Shown: positions 36,020 to 44,810 of the stretch, one piece after another
Layout: each line of letters starts with the position of its first letter
How positions within the stretch are numbered: the first letter of the stretch is position 1
From: Clostridia bacterium
GTDB lineage: Bacteria; Bacillota; Clostridia; Christensenellales; Aristaeellaceae
Direction of reading: 5' to 3'
Assembly: GCA_017547285.1 (NCBI GenBank)
Contig: JAFYQB010000113.1
Location: forward strand, 1 to 64,000
Length of the DNA stretch: 64,000 nt
Position numbers and translations under genes: made by a program
The notes under the pieces: generated by a model
Databases searched by the model: none
The model's input: the letters and a program-made list of their open reading frames with translations, nothing else
What the model was told of the DNA's origin: nothing

Positions 36020-37906
36020 ATGGTTCAACATCCTGTTATCAAAAGTGTTTATGCTCCCGGAACGGCTTATGCCGCTCATGCTGGAACGGATCGTTTTTTT
36101 CAATTAAGCAACGGCAGTTACTGTTTTGAGGGTGTATTGAAAAATGCCATCCGTTTGATTGAGAAAAAGCAGCTGATGGATCGTGACCTTTGGAAACTTT
36201 TTGTGGAACAGTTCCGCAAAGGAAATGCAGATGACCACAATCGAGGCTGGCGCTGCGAATACTGGGGCAAGATGATGCGCGGTGCATGTATGGTGTACCA
36301 GTGCGCGCCCAGCGATGAACTGTATGCCGTCATTGAAGAAACTGTGCTTGATATGCTGACAACCCAGGATCGGCATGGCCGTTTTGCTACCTATTCAGAA
36401 GAAAATGAGCTTGATGGATGGGATCTTTGGGGGCGCAAGTATATTTTCTTGGGCATGCAGCACTTTTTGGAGATTTGCAGAGACAAACAGCTGTACCAGA
36501 AGGTGCTTACTGCATTGGATCGACATGCGGACGCCATCATGAAGCGTGTCGGGCCGGAAGAAGAGGGCAAAAAAGAAATTCTGAAGGCCAGCAGGCATTG
36601 GGATGGCCTGAATTCAGGTTCGCTCCTGGAGCCCATTATGCGTATGCATCAGTTGACGGGCGATGAAAAGTATCTTGATTTTGCCTGTTACATCGTCAGC
36701 AGGGGCGGAACCTCCAAGACGAATTTGTTTGAGTTGGCTTATGAAGGAACGCTTGCTCCTTACCAGTTTCCTATCACCAAAGCCTATGAGATGATCAGCA
36801 ACTTCGAAGGCTTGCTTGAGTATTATCGCGTAACCGGCGAAGAAAAATGGAAGGTTGCCTGTATCAATCTGGCTGACAAGATTGCAGAAACAGACGTCAC
36901 GATTATTGGCTGTTCGGGCTGCACCCATGAACTGTTTGACCATTCTGCCGTTCGGCAGTTTGATGCCGAAGAAAAAGGTATCATGCAGGAGACGTGCGTA
37001 ACGGTGACCTGGATGAAGTTCTGCTGGCAGATGCTGTGTCTGACTGGCGAAAGCAAATGGGCTGACAGAATGGAGTGGTCTTTGTATAACGCACTGCTTG
37101 GTTCTGTCAATACAGATGTTGCAGATGGACTTCCGTTTGACAGCTATAGCCCCTTGCTTCCCGGAACCCGTGGCCGTGTAACGGGCGGTTTTCAGAAGAT
37201 GGAAAACGACAGCTATTATGGCTGTTGCGCATGCATCGGTGCAGCTGGTTTGGGTTTGGGAGGTATTGCTCAGGCAGTTTGCGCGCAAGATGGAACTTAT
37301 CTGAATTTTTATATGCCGGGTACTATTTCCACGCTGACTCCGGCAGGAAAGAAATTTGCACTCGAAACCCGTACGAATTATCCGCTTGATGGGCAAATCG
37401 ATATCGCTGTATCCCTTCAGCACAGTGAGAATTTTACGCTTGGTTTGAGAATACCGGCATGGAGCAAGGCAAGCCGTGTATACGTAAATCAGGAAGAAGT
37501 GCAGTGCTCCAGCGGTACGTATTTGAAACTCAACCGCGAATGGAAGAACGGCGATTCGATTTGTATTGTTCTCGATCTTAGAATTGCCAAAATTCTGCCA
37601 GAAGCATTTGGCGTTTCGAGCAGCAAAGCTCCTTATATTGCGCTTCATCAGGGCCCTGTTGTGCTGGCCAGAGATGAACGCCTTGGCATGGGAATAGAGC
37701 AGCCCGTAACATTGATGCTTGATGAAAATGGATTTGTCTGTACAGAAAATTCGGCTGCTTCGCCATTCAGCAGCATGATTGCGTTAGATGTTAAGCAGCA
37801 GGATGGAACGGTTTTTCCTGTTGTTGACTATGCATCAGCAGGAAAAACGTGGACGGAAGAATCGAGAATGTGCGCATGGATGAAGATAAAGGAGGCAGAA
37901 AAATGA
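36020..37906 (+). CDS. GH127-type beta-L-arabinofuranosidase family protein
   Basis: A 628-residue protein with an all-helical (alpha/alpha)6 domain (residues 1-410) and a C-terminal beta-sandwich. The expected Zn-thiolate active site of GH127 is visible as Glu324 in MQETCV, Cys326, and the cysteine cluster GCCAC at 401-405. The conserved WADRMEWSLYNALLG segment is also present. GH127/DUF1680 enzymes remove terminal beta-L-arabinofuranose with a cysteine nucleophile. No signal peptide, so it works on imported oligosaccharides. Its stop overlaps the following gene by four bases. Confidence 0.87.
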   Translation: MVQHPVIKSVYAPGTAYAAHAGTDRFFQLSNGSYCFEGVLKNAIRLIEKKQLMDRDLWKLFVEQFRKGNADDHNRGWRCEYWGKMMRGACMVYQCAPSDELYAVIEETVLDMLTTQDRHGRFATYSEENELDGWDLWGRKYIFLGMQHFLEICRDKQLYQKVLTALDRHADAIMKRVGPEEEGKKEILKASRHWDGLNSGSLLEPIMRMHQLTGDEKYLDFACYIVSRGGTSKTNLFELAYEGTLAPYQFPITKAYEMISNFEGLLEYYRVTGEEKWKVACINLADKIAETDVTIIGCSGCTHELFDHSAVRQFDAEEKGIMQETCVTVTWMKFCWQMLCLTGESKWADRMEWSLYNALLGSVNTDVADGLPFDSYSPLLPGTRGRVTGGFQKMENDSYYGCCACIGAAGLGLGGIAQAVCAQDGTYLNFYMPGTISTLTPAGKKFALETRTNYPLDGQIDIAVSLQHSENFTLGLRIPAWSKASRVYVNQEEVQCSSGTYLKLNREWKNGDSICIVLDLRIAKILPEAFGVSSSKAPYIALHQGPVVLARDERLGMGIEQPVTLMLDENGFVCTENSAASPFSSMIALDVKQQDGTVFPVVDYASAGKTWTEESRMCAWMKIKEAEK

Positions 37907-38883
37907 AAGCCGTATTGATCAAAGATGATCGCTCGTTGGTGTGGGCTGATGTGCCGGATCCTGTGATTAAGGCAGACGAAGTGTTGGTAAAAGTTGAATA
38001 TGCAGCATTGAACAGAGCGGACTTATTGCAGCGCGAAGGCAACTATCCGCCCCCTCCCGGCTGTCCGGAATGGATGGGCTTGGAGATTTCGGGTACCATT
38101 GTAGAAACAGGAGAAGAAGCAACAGCCCAATCGAACTATAAACTCGGTGATAAGGTATGCGCTCTGCTTGGCGGCGGCGGATATGCTGAGTATGTAAGAG
38201 TCAAGTATGATATGCTGATGCCAGTTCCAGAGAATTGCTCCATGGTAGAAGCAGCCGCACTTCCTGAGGCTTTTGCTACGGCGTATCTGAATCTGTTCTG
38301 GGAAGGCGGATTGAAGCCGGGCAACACGCTGCTCATGCATGCTGGCGCAAGCGGTCTTGCAAGCGTTATCATTCCGATGGCCAAAGCTTTTGGCGCACGT
38401 GTTATTACCACGGTACTTTCGGATGAAATTGCCGCTTCCATTGGCCACCTTGGGGCTGATGTTGTTGTGAATACCACCAAGCAGGATATTGCGCAGGTTC
38501 TGAAAGCAGAACAGGAAGCCGGTCATGCCGTTGATGTCGCAATCGACTGCCTGGGCGGGGAAGTAATGGGTAAGTGTCTGCATTATCTGGCTCACGGCGC
38601 GCGCTGGATCATGATTGCTACGCTCGCGGGTGATATGACGCAGATCGATATGCGTAACATTTATGTTCGCAACGTACGTATTATCGGAAGCACACTTCGT
38701 TCGCGCACCCCGGCCTTCAAAGCACAGATTCTTGCAAAACTGGTTGAAGAAATCTGGCCGAAAGTATCTGATGGAAGCATCAAGCCGACAATCTACAAGG
38801 TGCTGCCCATTACGCAGGCGGACGATGCCCATCAGCTTTTGTATCGCGGCGAAAATGTAGGTAAAGTTGTTCTGAAGGTATAA
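37903..38883 (+). CDS. NAD(P)H quinone-oxidoreductase-like MDR protein (PIG3 group)
   Basis: A 326-residue zinc-free MDR protein. The PIG3/QOR signature GNYPPPPGCPEWMGLEISG near residue 50, and a Rossmann motif HAGASGLASV near 145, are clear. It would reduce quinones or enones with NADPH; in a sugar operon it might instead act on an enone or keto-sugar intermediate. Translationally coupled to the GH127 gene through an ATGA overlap, with AAAGGAGG inside the GH127 3' end. An upstream in-frame ATG inside GH127 is rejected. Confidence 0.9.
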   Translation: MKAVLIKDDRSLVWADVPDPVIKADEVLVKVEYAALNRADLLQREGNYPPPPGCPEWMGLEISGTIVETGEEATAQSNYKLGDKVCALLGGGGYAEYVRVKYDMLMPVPENCSMVEAAALPEAFATAYLNLFWEGGLKPGNTLLMHAGASGLASVIIPMAKAFGARVITTVLSDEIAASIGHLGADVVVNTTKQDIAQVLKAEQEAGHAVDVAIDCLGGEVMGKCLHYLAHGARWIMIATLAGDMTQIDMRNIYVRNVRIIGSTLRSRTPAFKAQILAKLVEEIWPKVSDGSIKPTIYKVLPITQADDAHQLLYRGENVGKVVLKV

Positions 38884-38906
38884 AGAAGGTTGTACGGGGC
38901 GAAACG

Positions 38907-39962
38907 ATGAAATGGTATAACATGCATGATACTCCTCTCCAAATTTGCGGTTTGGCAGTGAAAGAGAAAGGCAAGTATCATCGTCTTCCGGATTCTATCA
39001 TTGATAAAGTTAATGCTAATGTAACAGTCATGGCAACTTATCCCGTCGGCGGTCGAGTTCGTTTTCGCACAAATTCTCCCTGCATTTTGATTCGTTATTC
39101 AGTAGGAAACGCGAAATATGGACATGATGGTTTTGGGTATATTGGCACATCCGGCGTAGATTGTTATGTAGATGGTACTTTTCGAGGTGGACGATCCTGG
39201 GGAGCAGATTGTTATGCTGATGTCAGCTTTAAAGGTGACCGGGCATGGGGATACGCTTCTCAAACTGTTGAAGTGCGCATTCAAAAACAAAAATGTATGC
39301 AAGATGTGGAAATCTATCTGCCTGCCCTTAACACGCTGGTATACTTGGAAGTAGGGGTTGAAGAAGGGGCTGACGTCACAGATCCTTCACCCTTTGCTTT
39401 TGAGCATCCCTTTGTCTATTATGGTTCGTCCATTACTCAAGGCGCTTTTGCAACTCGTCCAGGTCTCAGTTATGTAGCTCTTACTGCCCGAAAAATGGGA
39501 GCAGATTTCTACAATCTGGGATTTGCAAACGGTGCACGAGGTGAACCGATTATGGCTGAATATATTGCAAGCCTTCCTATGAGCCTTTTCGTAATGGATT
39601 ACGACCATAATGCTCCGAGTGCAGAACATCTGAAAAAAACGCATTTTTGTTTCTATCAAACGGTGCGGGAAAAGCAGCCAGCTCTTCCCATCTTGATGCT
39701 ATCCAAACCAGATTTTGATGGTAACCTTATCGACGACTGTCATGAAAAAAACGCAGCCCGTCGGACGGTTATTCTGGAAACCTATCGTCGGGCCAAGGAA
39801 TATGGGGATACAAAAGTTTGGTTCATTGATGGGCAAACTTTTTATGGCGATTGTGACCGAGATGATTGCACCACCGATAACATTCATCCTAATGATTTGG
39901 GTTTTTACCGTATGGCAGAAAAAATGCTTCCTGTAATGCAGGAAATTTTCAGTTCAATGTAA
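38907..39962 (+). CDS. Two-domain SGNH/GDSL esterase (CE2-like layout)
   Basis: A 351-residue protein. Residues about 1-160 form a beta-sandwich (jelly-roll) domain, and residues 165-351 an SGNH hydrolase. The nucleophile is Ser175 in YYGSSITQG, the Gly block is LGFANGARGE, and the Asp-His pair is in TDNIHPNDLGF. The arrangement of jelly roll plus SGNH is that of CE2-type acetylesterases. No signal peptide, so it should deacylate imported sugars. The codon use is AT-richer than the GH127 gene. Moderate GGGGCG site. Confidence 0.8.
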   Translation: MKWYNMHDTPLQICGLAVKEKGKYHRLPDSIIDKVNANVTVMATYPVGGRVRFRTNSPCILIRYSVGNAKYGHDGFGYIGTSGVDCYVDGTFRGGRSWGADCYADVSFKGDRAWGYASQTVEVRIQKQKCMQDVEIYLPALNTLVYLEVGVEEGADVTDPSPFAFEHPFVYYGSSITQGAFATRPGLSYVALTARKMGADFYNLGFANGARGEPIMAEYIASLPMSLFVMDYDHNAPSAEHLKKTHFCFYQTVREKQPALPILMLSKPDFDGNLIDDCHEKNAARRTVILETYRRAKEYGDTKVWFIDGQTFYGDCDRDDCTTDNIHPNDLGFYRMAEKMLPVMQEIFSSM

Positions 39963-40029
39963 GCGGAGCAAAACATCAGCTTTTGCATCCCGGCGAAACG
40001 ACATGAACGTTGTTCTGAGGGTATAATGG

Positions 40030-40824
40030 ATGTTTGTACACGAGAGAGAGAATATCGACCGTTTGTGGATTCCTTTTGATAGCGTTCGAACCAGCGTGTT
40101 TCTTATTCAAACTACGGAAGGATACTTGCTGTTTGACTGTGCTTCCAGTGAGTACGACATTCGTAAATTGTTACTGCCAGAATTGAAAAAACAAGGAATA
40201 CCATTTGAAGATATTCAATGGCTGTTCTGCAGCCACTTTCATTCAGATCATACGGGCGGACTGCCGTATTTGCTGAACGATCTGCCATGGATACATATTG
40301 CTGCAAAAGATAGCAGCAATGTGCCTCCAGCGTTTAAACATCGTGTTCATATGGTCTGTGATACAGAATCAATCATGAATGACTTGCAGGTTCTGTTTAC
40401 TCCGGGACATTCGGATGATAGCATCAGCCTCTTGGACAAACGAACCAATACATTACTAAGCGGCGATGCCTTGCAGCAAAGAGGAATAGGGAAATATGGT
40501 ACAGGGATTGCAAGCCCAGCTTTGTACTATCAGACCATTCAAAGAATACGCCAATTGCAGCCGGAATGTCTTCTTGCATCACATGCGTATGATCCTTTAG
40601 GCGAAAAAGCCGAAGGCACATTGGCGGTAAAGCAATATTTAGATGAGAATGAAGAATATCTTTTAACGCTTGAAGCTTTCGTGAAGAAGCAGGTGAATGC
40701 AGATACTAGCAATGCGACGTTGATTGCTGAACAATTCCGGAACACACATCCGAACTTCCCATCTTTGCCTGTTTGGACTGTACAAACGATCATAAGAAAA
40801 TTGAGCACTGACGAGCAAGAATGA
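40030..40824 (+). CDS. MBL-fold metallohydrolase
   Basis: A 264-residue metallo-beta-lactamase-fold protein with the zinc motif SHFHSDHTGG (His69, His71, Asp73, His74), a further His in FTPGHSDDS and LLSGDAL with its bridging Asp, and a C-terminal His in ASHAYDP. Likely roles include lactone or thioester hydrolysis. It is the last gene of the cargo, 67 bases after the esterase gene, followed by a terminator. The function in the pathway could be lactone opening, but that is guesswork. Confidence 0.82.
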   Translation: MFVHERENIDRLWIPFDSVRTSVFLIQTTEGYLLFDCASSEYDIRKLLLPELKKQGIPFEDIQWLFCSHFHSDHTGGLPYLLNDLPWIHIAAKDSSNVPPAFKHRVHMVCDTESIMNDLQVLFTPGHSDDSISLLDKRTNTLLSGDALQQRGIGKYGTGIASPALYYQTIQRIRQLQPECLLASHAYDPLGEKAEGTLAVKQYLDENEEYLLTLEAFVKKQVNADTSNATLIAEQFRNTHPNFPSLPVWTVQTIIRKLSTDEQE

Positions 40825-40840
40825 TCTTGCTCGTCTTTGT
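40810..40840 (+). terminator. Terminator at the right edge of the cargo
   Basis: The 10-bp stem GACGAGCAAG / CTTGCTCGTC has a six-base loop and is followed by TTTG. It overlaps the last codons of the MBL gene. Confidence 0.8.
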
Positions 40841-40980
40841 TTATCTGTTTTTGTTGTGTAGAAAATAACTGCAAATAAAATTTGTCTTCACACAAAATTT
40901 GATGTAAAATATAGGTAAGAAATGAGAAAGAATTACTTCTGATCATTCAAGTCATATAACAAAACGGAGACAATCAAATA

Positions 40981-42207
40981 ATGAGCCCCAGTATTTACCT
41001 TGAAGAAGCCCTCAAGGACGTATTACGTACGTCCAATTTTGTCCACGGCATGTTTAATCTCATCGTCGCGCCCTGCGGCAGCGGCAAAACCACAGCAGCT
41101 ATCAACGTGATTTCCAAACAGGCATCCAGCCCGCGCACAGCGCTAATTTTGATTGATACGACCAACGGCAAGCAGCGCCTGGGACGGTTGAAGGAGCTTA
41201 TACTGCCATATTCTTTCTACGAAGAAAGTCTTGATCGAACATGGTTTCCATCTGCCGAATTTGATCCAAGCAAAATCGTAGTAACCACCTATGCACAGTT
41301 TGGCGTGTGGGAATACCACAACCCAGGCTTCCACTTTTTCTTCGACGTCATCATCTGTGACGAAGCGCATAACATGATCCGCTTTCCGAACTTCAAAAGC
41401 AAAAAGAAAGACCAAGCACCTAAAATCAACTTCGCTGCCATAGCACGCGATGCCATCTGCCGCGCGGTTTGGAATTGCGATACGCTTGTGGTTGGCATGA
41501 CTGCCACGCCGGACAACATAGGCCAACTGAATTGTTGGATCAATCCCTTGCCAATTGACACGGCGGCGCTTCATCATTATGAGACCAAGAACACATACTA
41601 TTACGCCAATCTGTCTGAATTGCTGTGGTATCTTCCAAAAGGCAAACGCGGCGCGTTGTATGTAACTCAAGTGGAGAAGATGCTAGAGCACGAACAAACC
41701 GCCATTGCCGCAGGATTTAAGCCCATTTGTGTATGGAGTCCAATCGCAGAACACAAAATGACTCCCGAACAGGAAGCGGCGCGCCTCTATATTCTTGAGC
41801 ATGAAGAAGTGCCGCCGCAATATGATTTGCTTATTTTCAACGACAGCTTGGCTACCAGCATCAATCTGTACGGAGAAATGAACTTTATCATTATCCACAC
41901 TTCAAACGAATCCACCATCACCCAAGCGCGCGGCCGCTATCGCAATCATTTGGAGAATCTTTATTTGCACAGCGTAGATGAATGTGGGGTTATCGTGCCG
42001 CCGCAATACCTAAACCGCCGTTTATACGAGCAAGACTATAAAGAACTGCGCGCGGCCATTGGCATTATGGATCCCAACGATTCCAAACGTCTGCTACCGA
42101 AGGCACGATTGAAGCAGCTGTTGGAAGCAAACGGATATGCCGTCACCGAAAATTTGCGCGACCGAAAAGGACGATACAGAACCATAGCAAAACGCGAAGA
42201 CGTGTAA
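40981..42207 (+). CDS. DEAD/DEAH-type helicase-like ATPase of the island
   Basis: A 408-residue SF2-like protein. Walker A is APCGSGKTT (residues 30-38), the Walker B is CDEAHNM with DEAH at 127-130, and TATP is motif III. A later QARGRYRN segment corresponds to the QxxGRxxR motif VI. It is shorter than full helicases and lacks extra domains, so it may be a loader or a simple translocase. Comparable proteins occur in Clostridial integrative elements. The start is the first ATG after a weak GGAGAC; regulatory context is not clear. The cargo lies just before it. Confidence 0.82.
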   Translation: MSPSIYLEEALKDVLRTSNFVHGMFNLIVAPCGSGKTTAAINVISKQASSPRTALILIDTTNGKQRLGRLKELILPYSFYEESLDRTWFPSAEFDPSKIVVTTYAQFGVWEYHNPGFHFFFDVIICDEAHNMIRFPNFKSKKKDQAPKINFAAIARDAICRAVWNCDTLVVGMTATPDNIGQLNCWINPLPIDTAALHHYETKNTYYYANLSELLWYLPKGKRGALYVTQVEKMLEHEQTAIAAGFKPICVWSPIAEHKMTPEQEAARLYILEHEEVPPQYDLLIFNDSLATSINLYGEMNFIIIHTSNESTITQARGRYRNHLENLYLHSVDECGVIVPPQYLNRRLYEQDYKELRAAIGIMDPNDSKRLLPKARLKQLLEANGYAVTENLRDRKGRYRTIAKREDV

Positions 42208-42226
42208 TCTGTCTTCGCGTTTTTTG
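42191..42226 (+). terminator. Terminator of the helicase gene
   Basis: The 10-bp stem ACGCGAAGAC / GTCTTCGCGT is followed by six T. The left arm overlaps the last codons of the helicase gene. Confidence 0.85.
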
Positions 42227-42458
42227 TTGCCATTTTGGGGGACTCTTATATAGAAACCCCGAAATTGGCAACACCCTCTAAAGGGATTGGCTTTCTTCCT
42301 GCGTCAATTCGCAACGCGCAGACGCATGCGCGTCAGCGCGCCGCTCGTTGACGTTCGCGCTGCGCGCGGAAAAAGGAACCAAAACAACGAATCTTTTCTT
42401 CGACGCTCCGCAGGCGCGGCGTACATCTGCTGGGAGGACGCGACTTTCCTTGCGCTAT
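42226..42458. other. Structured GC-rich intergenic region, candidate transfer origin
   Basis: No gene is seen here. An imperfect inverted repeat (GTTGCCATTTTGGGG at 42226-42240 and CCCCGAAATTGGCAAC at 42257-42272) is followed by GC-rich, CG-dinucleotide-rich DNA with small inverted repeats (GACGC/GCGTC and CGCGCAG/CTGCGCG around 42300-42370). Such structure in a conjugation-related module can be an oriT or replication origin, but no nick-site match is claimed. Confidence 0.3.
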
Positions 42459-42914
42459 TTAGTACCACATAGCTTCTTCTGTGGCATCCTCATCCAACCA
42501 GCCGTACTGCTTAAGATATTCAAATAATTCAGTGCTCATTTTCTTGGCAAGAATAGGCTCCCCATTTGAATAATAAATCTGTTTTCCGGTTTCGTCGACA
42601 ATTCTGTGGTCATCGCTTATATCCCATCGCTGGATAGGATAGCCGCTTTCTCCAATCAGATATGTTCCGTCATAGTCGTAAAGCTCACTCTCATCACCGC
42701 AGCGGGAGTTATAATATACGTACCACTCTCGCAAAAGCGATGAAGCATGTTCAAGCAAATACGCTTCCCAGTGTCTGTAGTGTTCTTTCAGCAATGCATC
42801 TTCTTCCTCTGCGGTCAAATCGAGTTCTTCTGTTTCTTCGTCTGGAGTATCTTCAAGATATTGATCAAATATAGCCATTGCCTCTTTTTCAAATACTTTA
42901 GGGCATCTTCTCAT
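42459..42914 (-). CDS. Acidic hypothetical protein of the island
   Basis: A 151-residue, very acidic protein (long DE-rich segments such as TPDEETEELDLTAEEEDALL). The start at 42914 has AAAAGGAG; a longer frame upstream is unsupported. Residues 60-130 are aromatic-rich (REWYVYYNSRCGDESELYDYD). I do not recognise a domain. It could be a DNA-mimic type protein on charge alone, which would fit beside antirestriction functions, but that is only a guess. Confidence 0.6.
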   Translation of the reverse strand: MRRCPKVFEKEAMAIFDQYLEDTPDEETEELDLTAEEEDALLKEHYRHWEAYLLEHASSLLREWYVYYNSRCGDESELYDYDGTYLIGESGYPIQRWDISDDHRIVDETGKQIYYSNGEPILAKKMSTELFEYLKQYGWLDEDATEEAMWY

Positions 42915-42968
42915 ATGGTTTTCTCCTTTTACCGCTATTGCATGAGATGAAGCAGGAAATATTTGCAA

Positions 42969-43367
42969 CTATGTATTCCGCTTGGCTTTCTGAAGTATAT
43001 CGGACTCAATATAATAAGGCAACCGCAAATGATACTGTTCAATGTAATAGATCACTTTGGTGGTCCAAGAATATTTTCTGTCATTCATATGAACCAAACA
43101 TCCATAACCAGAAATGCACTCTTGGGTGAAACAATCATATAGGCGTGCTGCTGTGGCTATGTGTACATTGCCATTTCTCAAATATTCCAAAATCTCAGCT
43201 TCACCGGGATAACTTGATGAACAAAGTGAATCGCGCATTGAAGAAAAACCCATGCCCGGGAATAATTCATCATATTGTTCCAGAAAAATCATACCTGCTC
43301 TCACACCTTTGTTTGCTAAGAAGCGATTTTCGAAGTTTATATGATATTCTATCATAGCTGTTCTCAT
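42969..43367 (-). CDS. Hypothetical protein of the island
   Basis: A 132-residue protein with no recognised domain. It lies 54 bases upstream of the acidic gene on the same strand, so they may be co-transcribed. The ribosome binding site is weak (GCGGG), and a later in-frame ATG at 43355 is an alternative start. Sequence features are a helical C-terminus rich in Tyr (VIYYIEQYHLRLPYYI). Real coding is likely, because codon use and length are sensible and no other frame is convincing here. Confidence 0.45.
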   Translation of the reverse strand: MRTAMIEYHINFENRFLANKGVRAGMIFLEQYDELFPGMGFSSMRDSLCSSSYPGEAEILEYLRNGNVHIATAARLYDCFTQECISGYGCLVHMNDRKYSWTTKVIYYIEQYHLRLPYYIESDILQKAKRNT

Positions 43368-43474
43368 CCCGCAAACGGACGCTCACGTTTTATATAATCT
43401 CTTCCTTTGCTTCCTGTCCGTCTTATCAATCAGGATGTCGCCGCGCAAAAGAGACTGCGCGCCATGATTTTCCC

Positions 43475-43510
43475 AAAAGAAAAACGGCGAAAGAGCAATG
43501 TCTTTCGCCG
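43475..43510 (-). terminator. Terminator of the tandem paralogue operon
   Basis: Stem CGGCGAAAGA / TCTTTCGCCG with a short loop. On the minus strand it is followed by a T-rich stretch. It lies 32 bases past the stop of the second paralogue. Confidence 0.8.
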
Positions 43511-43541
43511 ATGGCAAGGTATTCATTTGTGACGTCTCCTG

Positions 43542-44021
43542 TTAGGCAGAGATTTTGAAGGACTCTTCAAATTCTACTTCGTTTTCCTCTGCCTCCGGTG
43601 CGGCAGCACTTTCTTCTTCAGCCTCTGCGGCTTTCTTTTTTTCATCAGACATGCCAAACTCCATGACTTCAGGATACTTCGCAAGAAACCACTTTTTGAT
43701 GGTAGGGTAGCGACGGGAAGTGCTGTGGCAAAGTGAAATCAGTTTCTGCTCTTTGAACTCTGCCAAGTTTTTCGCACTCTCTTCCTTGGAACCATGGGTC
43801 TGGATGTATTCTTCCATGTACTCATAGGTCAGACCGCGATAGCATTCCTTGGTTGCTTTGCGCTTAATATGTCGCATGACAACCTGATATTCCGGATAGT
43901 CCTGACGCACGCTCTGAAGGTGGGCATATTCAGGACTCATGGTATTGGTGGCAAACTTGGCAAAGGTACGATCCATAACGATGGTGCGTTTAGAATGATC
44001 GAGCTTTAGCGTATTCTTCAT
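43542..44021 (-). CDS. Island protein of unknown function, tandem paralogue B
   Basis: A 159-residue, lysine- and glutamate-rich protein. It shares a core with the gene just upstream: DYPEYQVV, then a basic stretch, then ECYRGLTYEYMEEYI here against DYPKYKVV and DCYKGLDLGFIEMYI there, and IKKWFLAKYPEVMEF against IRAWFLETYPEVEKF. The N-terminus (HSKRTIVMDRTFAKFA) also matches (HKNRTIELTKAFYNAS). The C-terminal tail is acidic and repetitive (EEESAAAPEAEENEVEFEES). TAAGGAGG precedes the start. No known domain. Confidence 0.75.
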   Translation of the reverse strand: MKNTLKLDHSKRTIVMDRTFAKFATNTMSPEYAHLQSVRQDYPEYQVVMRHIKRKATKECYRGLTYEYMEEYIQTHGSKEESAKNLAEFKEQKLISLCHSTSRRYPTIKKWFLAKYPEVMEFGMSDEKKKAAEAEEESAAAPEAEENEVEFEESFKISA

Positions 44022-44034
44022 TGGTTTTTCCTCC

Positions 44035-44523
44035 TTATGCAATCTGGGCAAGCAGGGCGGAACGGCGAGCCATCAGTTCTGCTTCCTTTTTGGCCTTCAA
44101 CGCATTATCACGCTTTTTCCGGATGTCATTTGCAGTCTTTTCTGCGTCCTTGTAGAACTTTTCGACTTCGGGATACGTTTCAAGGAACCAAGCTCGGATT
44201 TTCAGGAAAGACTCTGCCTTCAAATTCAGTTCCAAGCTTTCGTCATCCTTGGCACACAGCGTTTTGAAGGTAGCCATATTCTTCTTCTCATCATCGTCAT
44301 GCTTTTCAATGTACATTTCAATGAAGCCCAAATCCAGCCCCTTGTAGCAGTCGCGAGTGTTCTTTGCCTTCTGCTTTACGGTAACAACTTTGTACTTAGG
44401 ATAATCGCGGCGTGCTTCCTGAAGCATCCTGTATTCTTCAGTACCAAAGTTGCAGGAAGCATTGTAGAAAGCCTTGGTCAGTTCGATGGTGCGGTTCTTG
44501 TGGTTCAGGGTAATGTTAGTCAT
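44035..44523 (-). CDS. Island protein of unknown function, tandem paralogue A
   Basis: A 162-residue protein homologous to the next gene, 13 bases downstream. Its tail is basic and helical (DIRKKRDNALKAKKEAELMA) where the paralogue's is acidic, so the pair may bind each other through charge. The start at 44523 has GAGGAAC. The promoter region is shared with the divergent integrase gene and contains the nine-unit 11-bp array. Likely part of the element's control or DNA-handling apparatus, but no function is known. Confidence 0.75.
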   Translation of the reverse strand: MTNITLNHKNRTIELTKAFYNASCNFGTEEYRMLQEARRDYPKYKVVTVKQKAKNTRDCYKGLDLGFIEMYIEKHDDDEKKNMATFKTLCAKDDESLELNLKAESFLKIRAWFLETYPEVEKFYKDAEKTANDIRKKRDNALKAKKEAELMARRSALLAQIA

Positions 44524-44711
44524 AGTAGGTTCCTCTTCTTTCCGAGCTCTTGGCTCTGTCGTTTTATTTCCGAAGGGCTTGTGTCCTTCGTTGTGTCTAT
44601 ATCGTATCATAGCGGCTTTTTGAACCTGTCACTTTAACGTACGAGGTTATCATTTTTGAATTTCTTTTTGAAAAAGAATGAGCGGAGTGTGAATGCACTC
44701 CGCTCTTAACC

Positions 44712-44810
44712 ATGCTTCAAAGATGTTTCAAAGTAGTGTGGATGTTGCTTGGAAGTGTAGTCAATGTTGCTTCAGAGTTGTTTCAAAGATGTTTGGAAGT
44801 TGAGTGGAGA
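44712..44810. repeat. Nine-unit 11-bp tandem array, right end
   Basis: Nine head-to-tail 11-bp units on the plus strand, including ATGCTTCAAAG, ATGTTTCAAAG, TTGCTTGGAAG, TTGCTTCAGAG, TTGTTTCAAAG and ATGTTTGGAAG. Consensus about WTGYTTSAAAG. Same unit length, unit number and total length as the left array at 12445-12543 but inverted. It lies between the divergent paralogue operon and integrase. Confidence 0.75.

Noticed and set aside
43542-44523. Tandem paralogues as a toxin-antitoxin pair
   Set aside because: Sizes are near-equal, the two are homologous, and neither resembles a known toxin or antitoxin.
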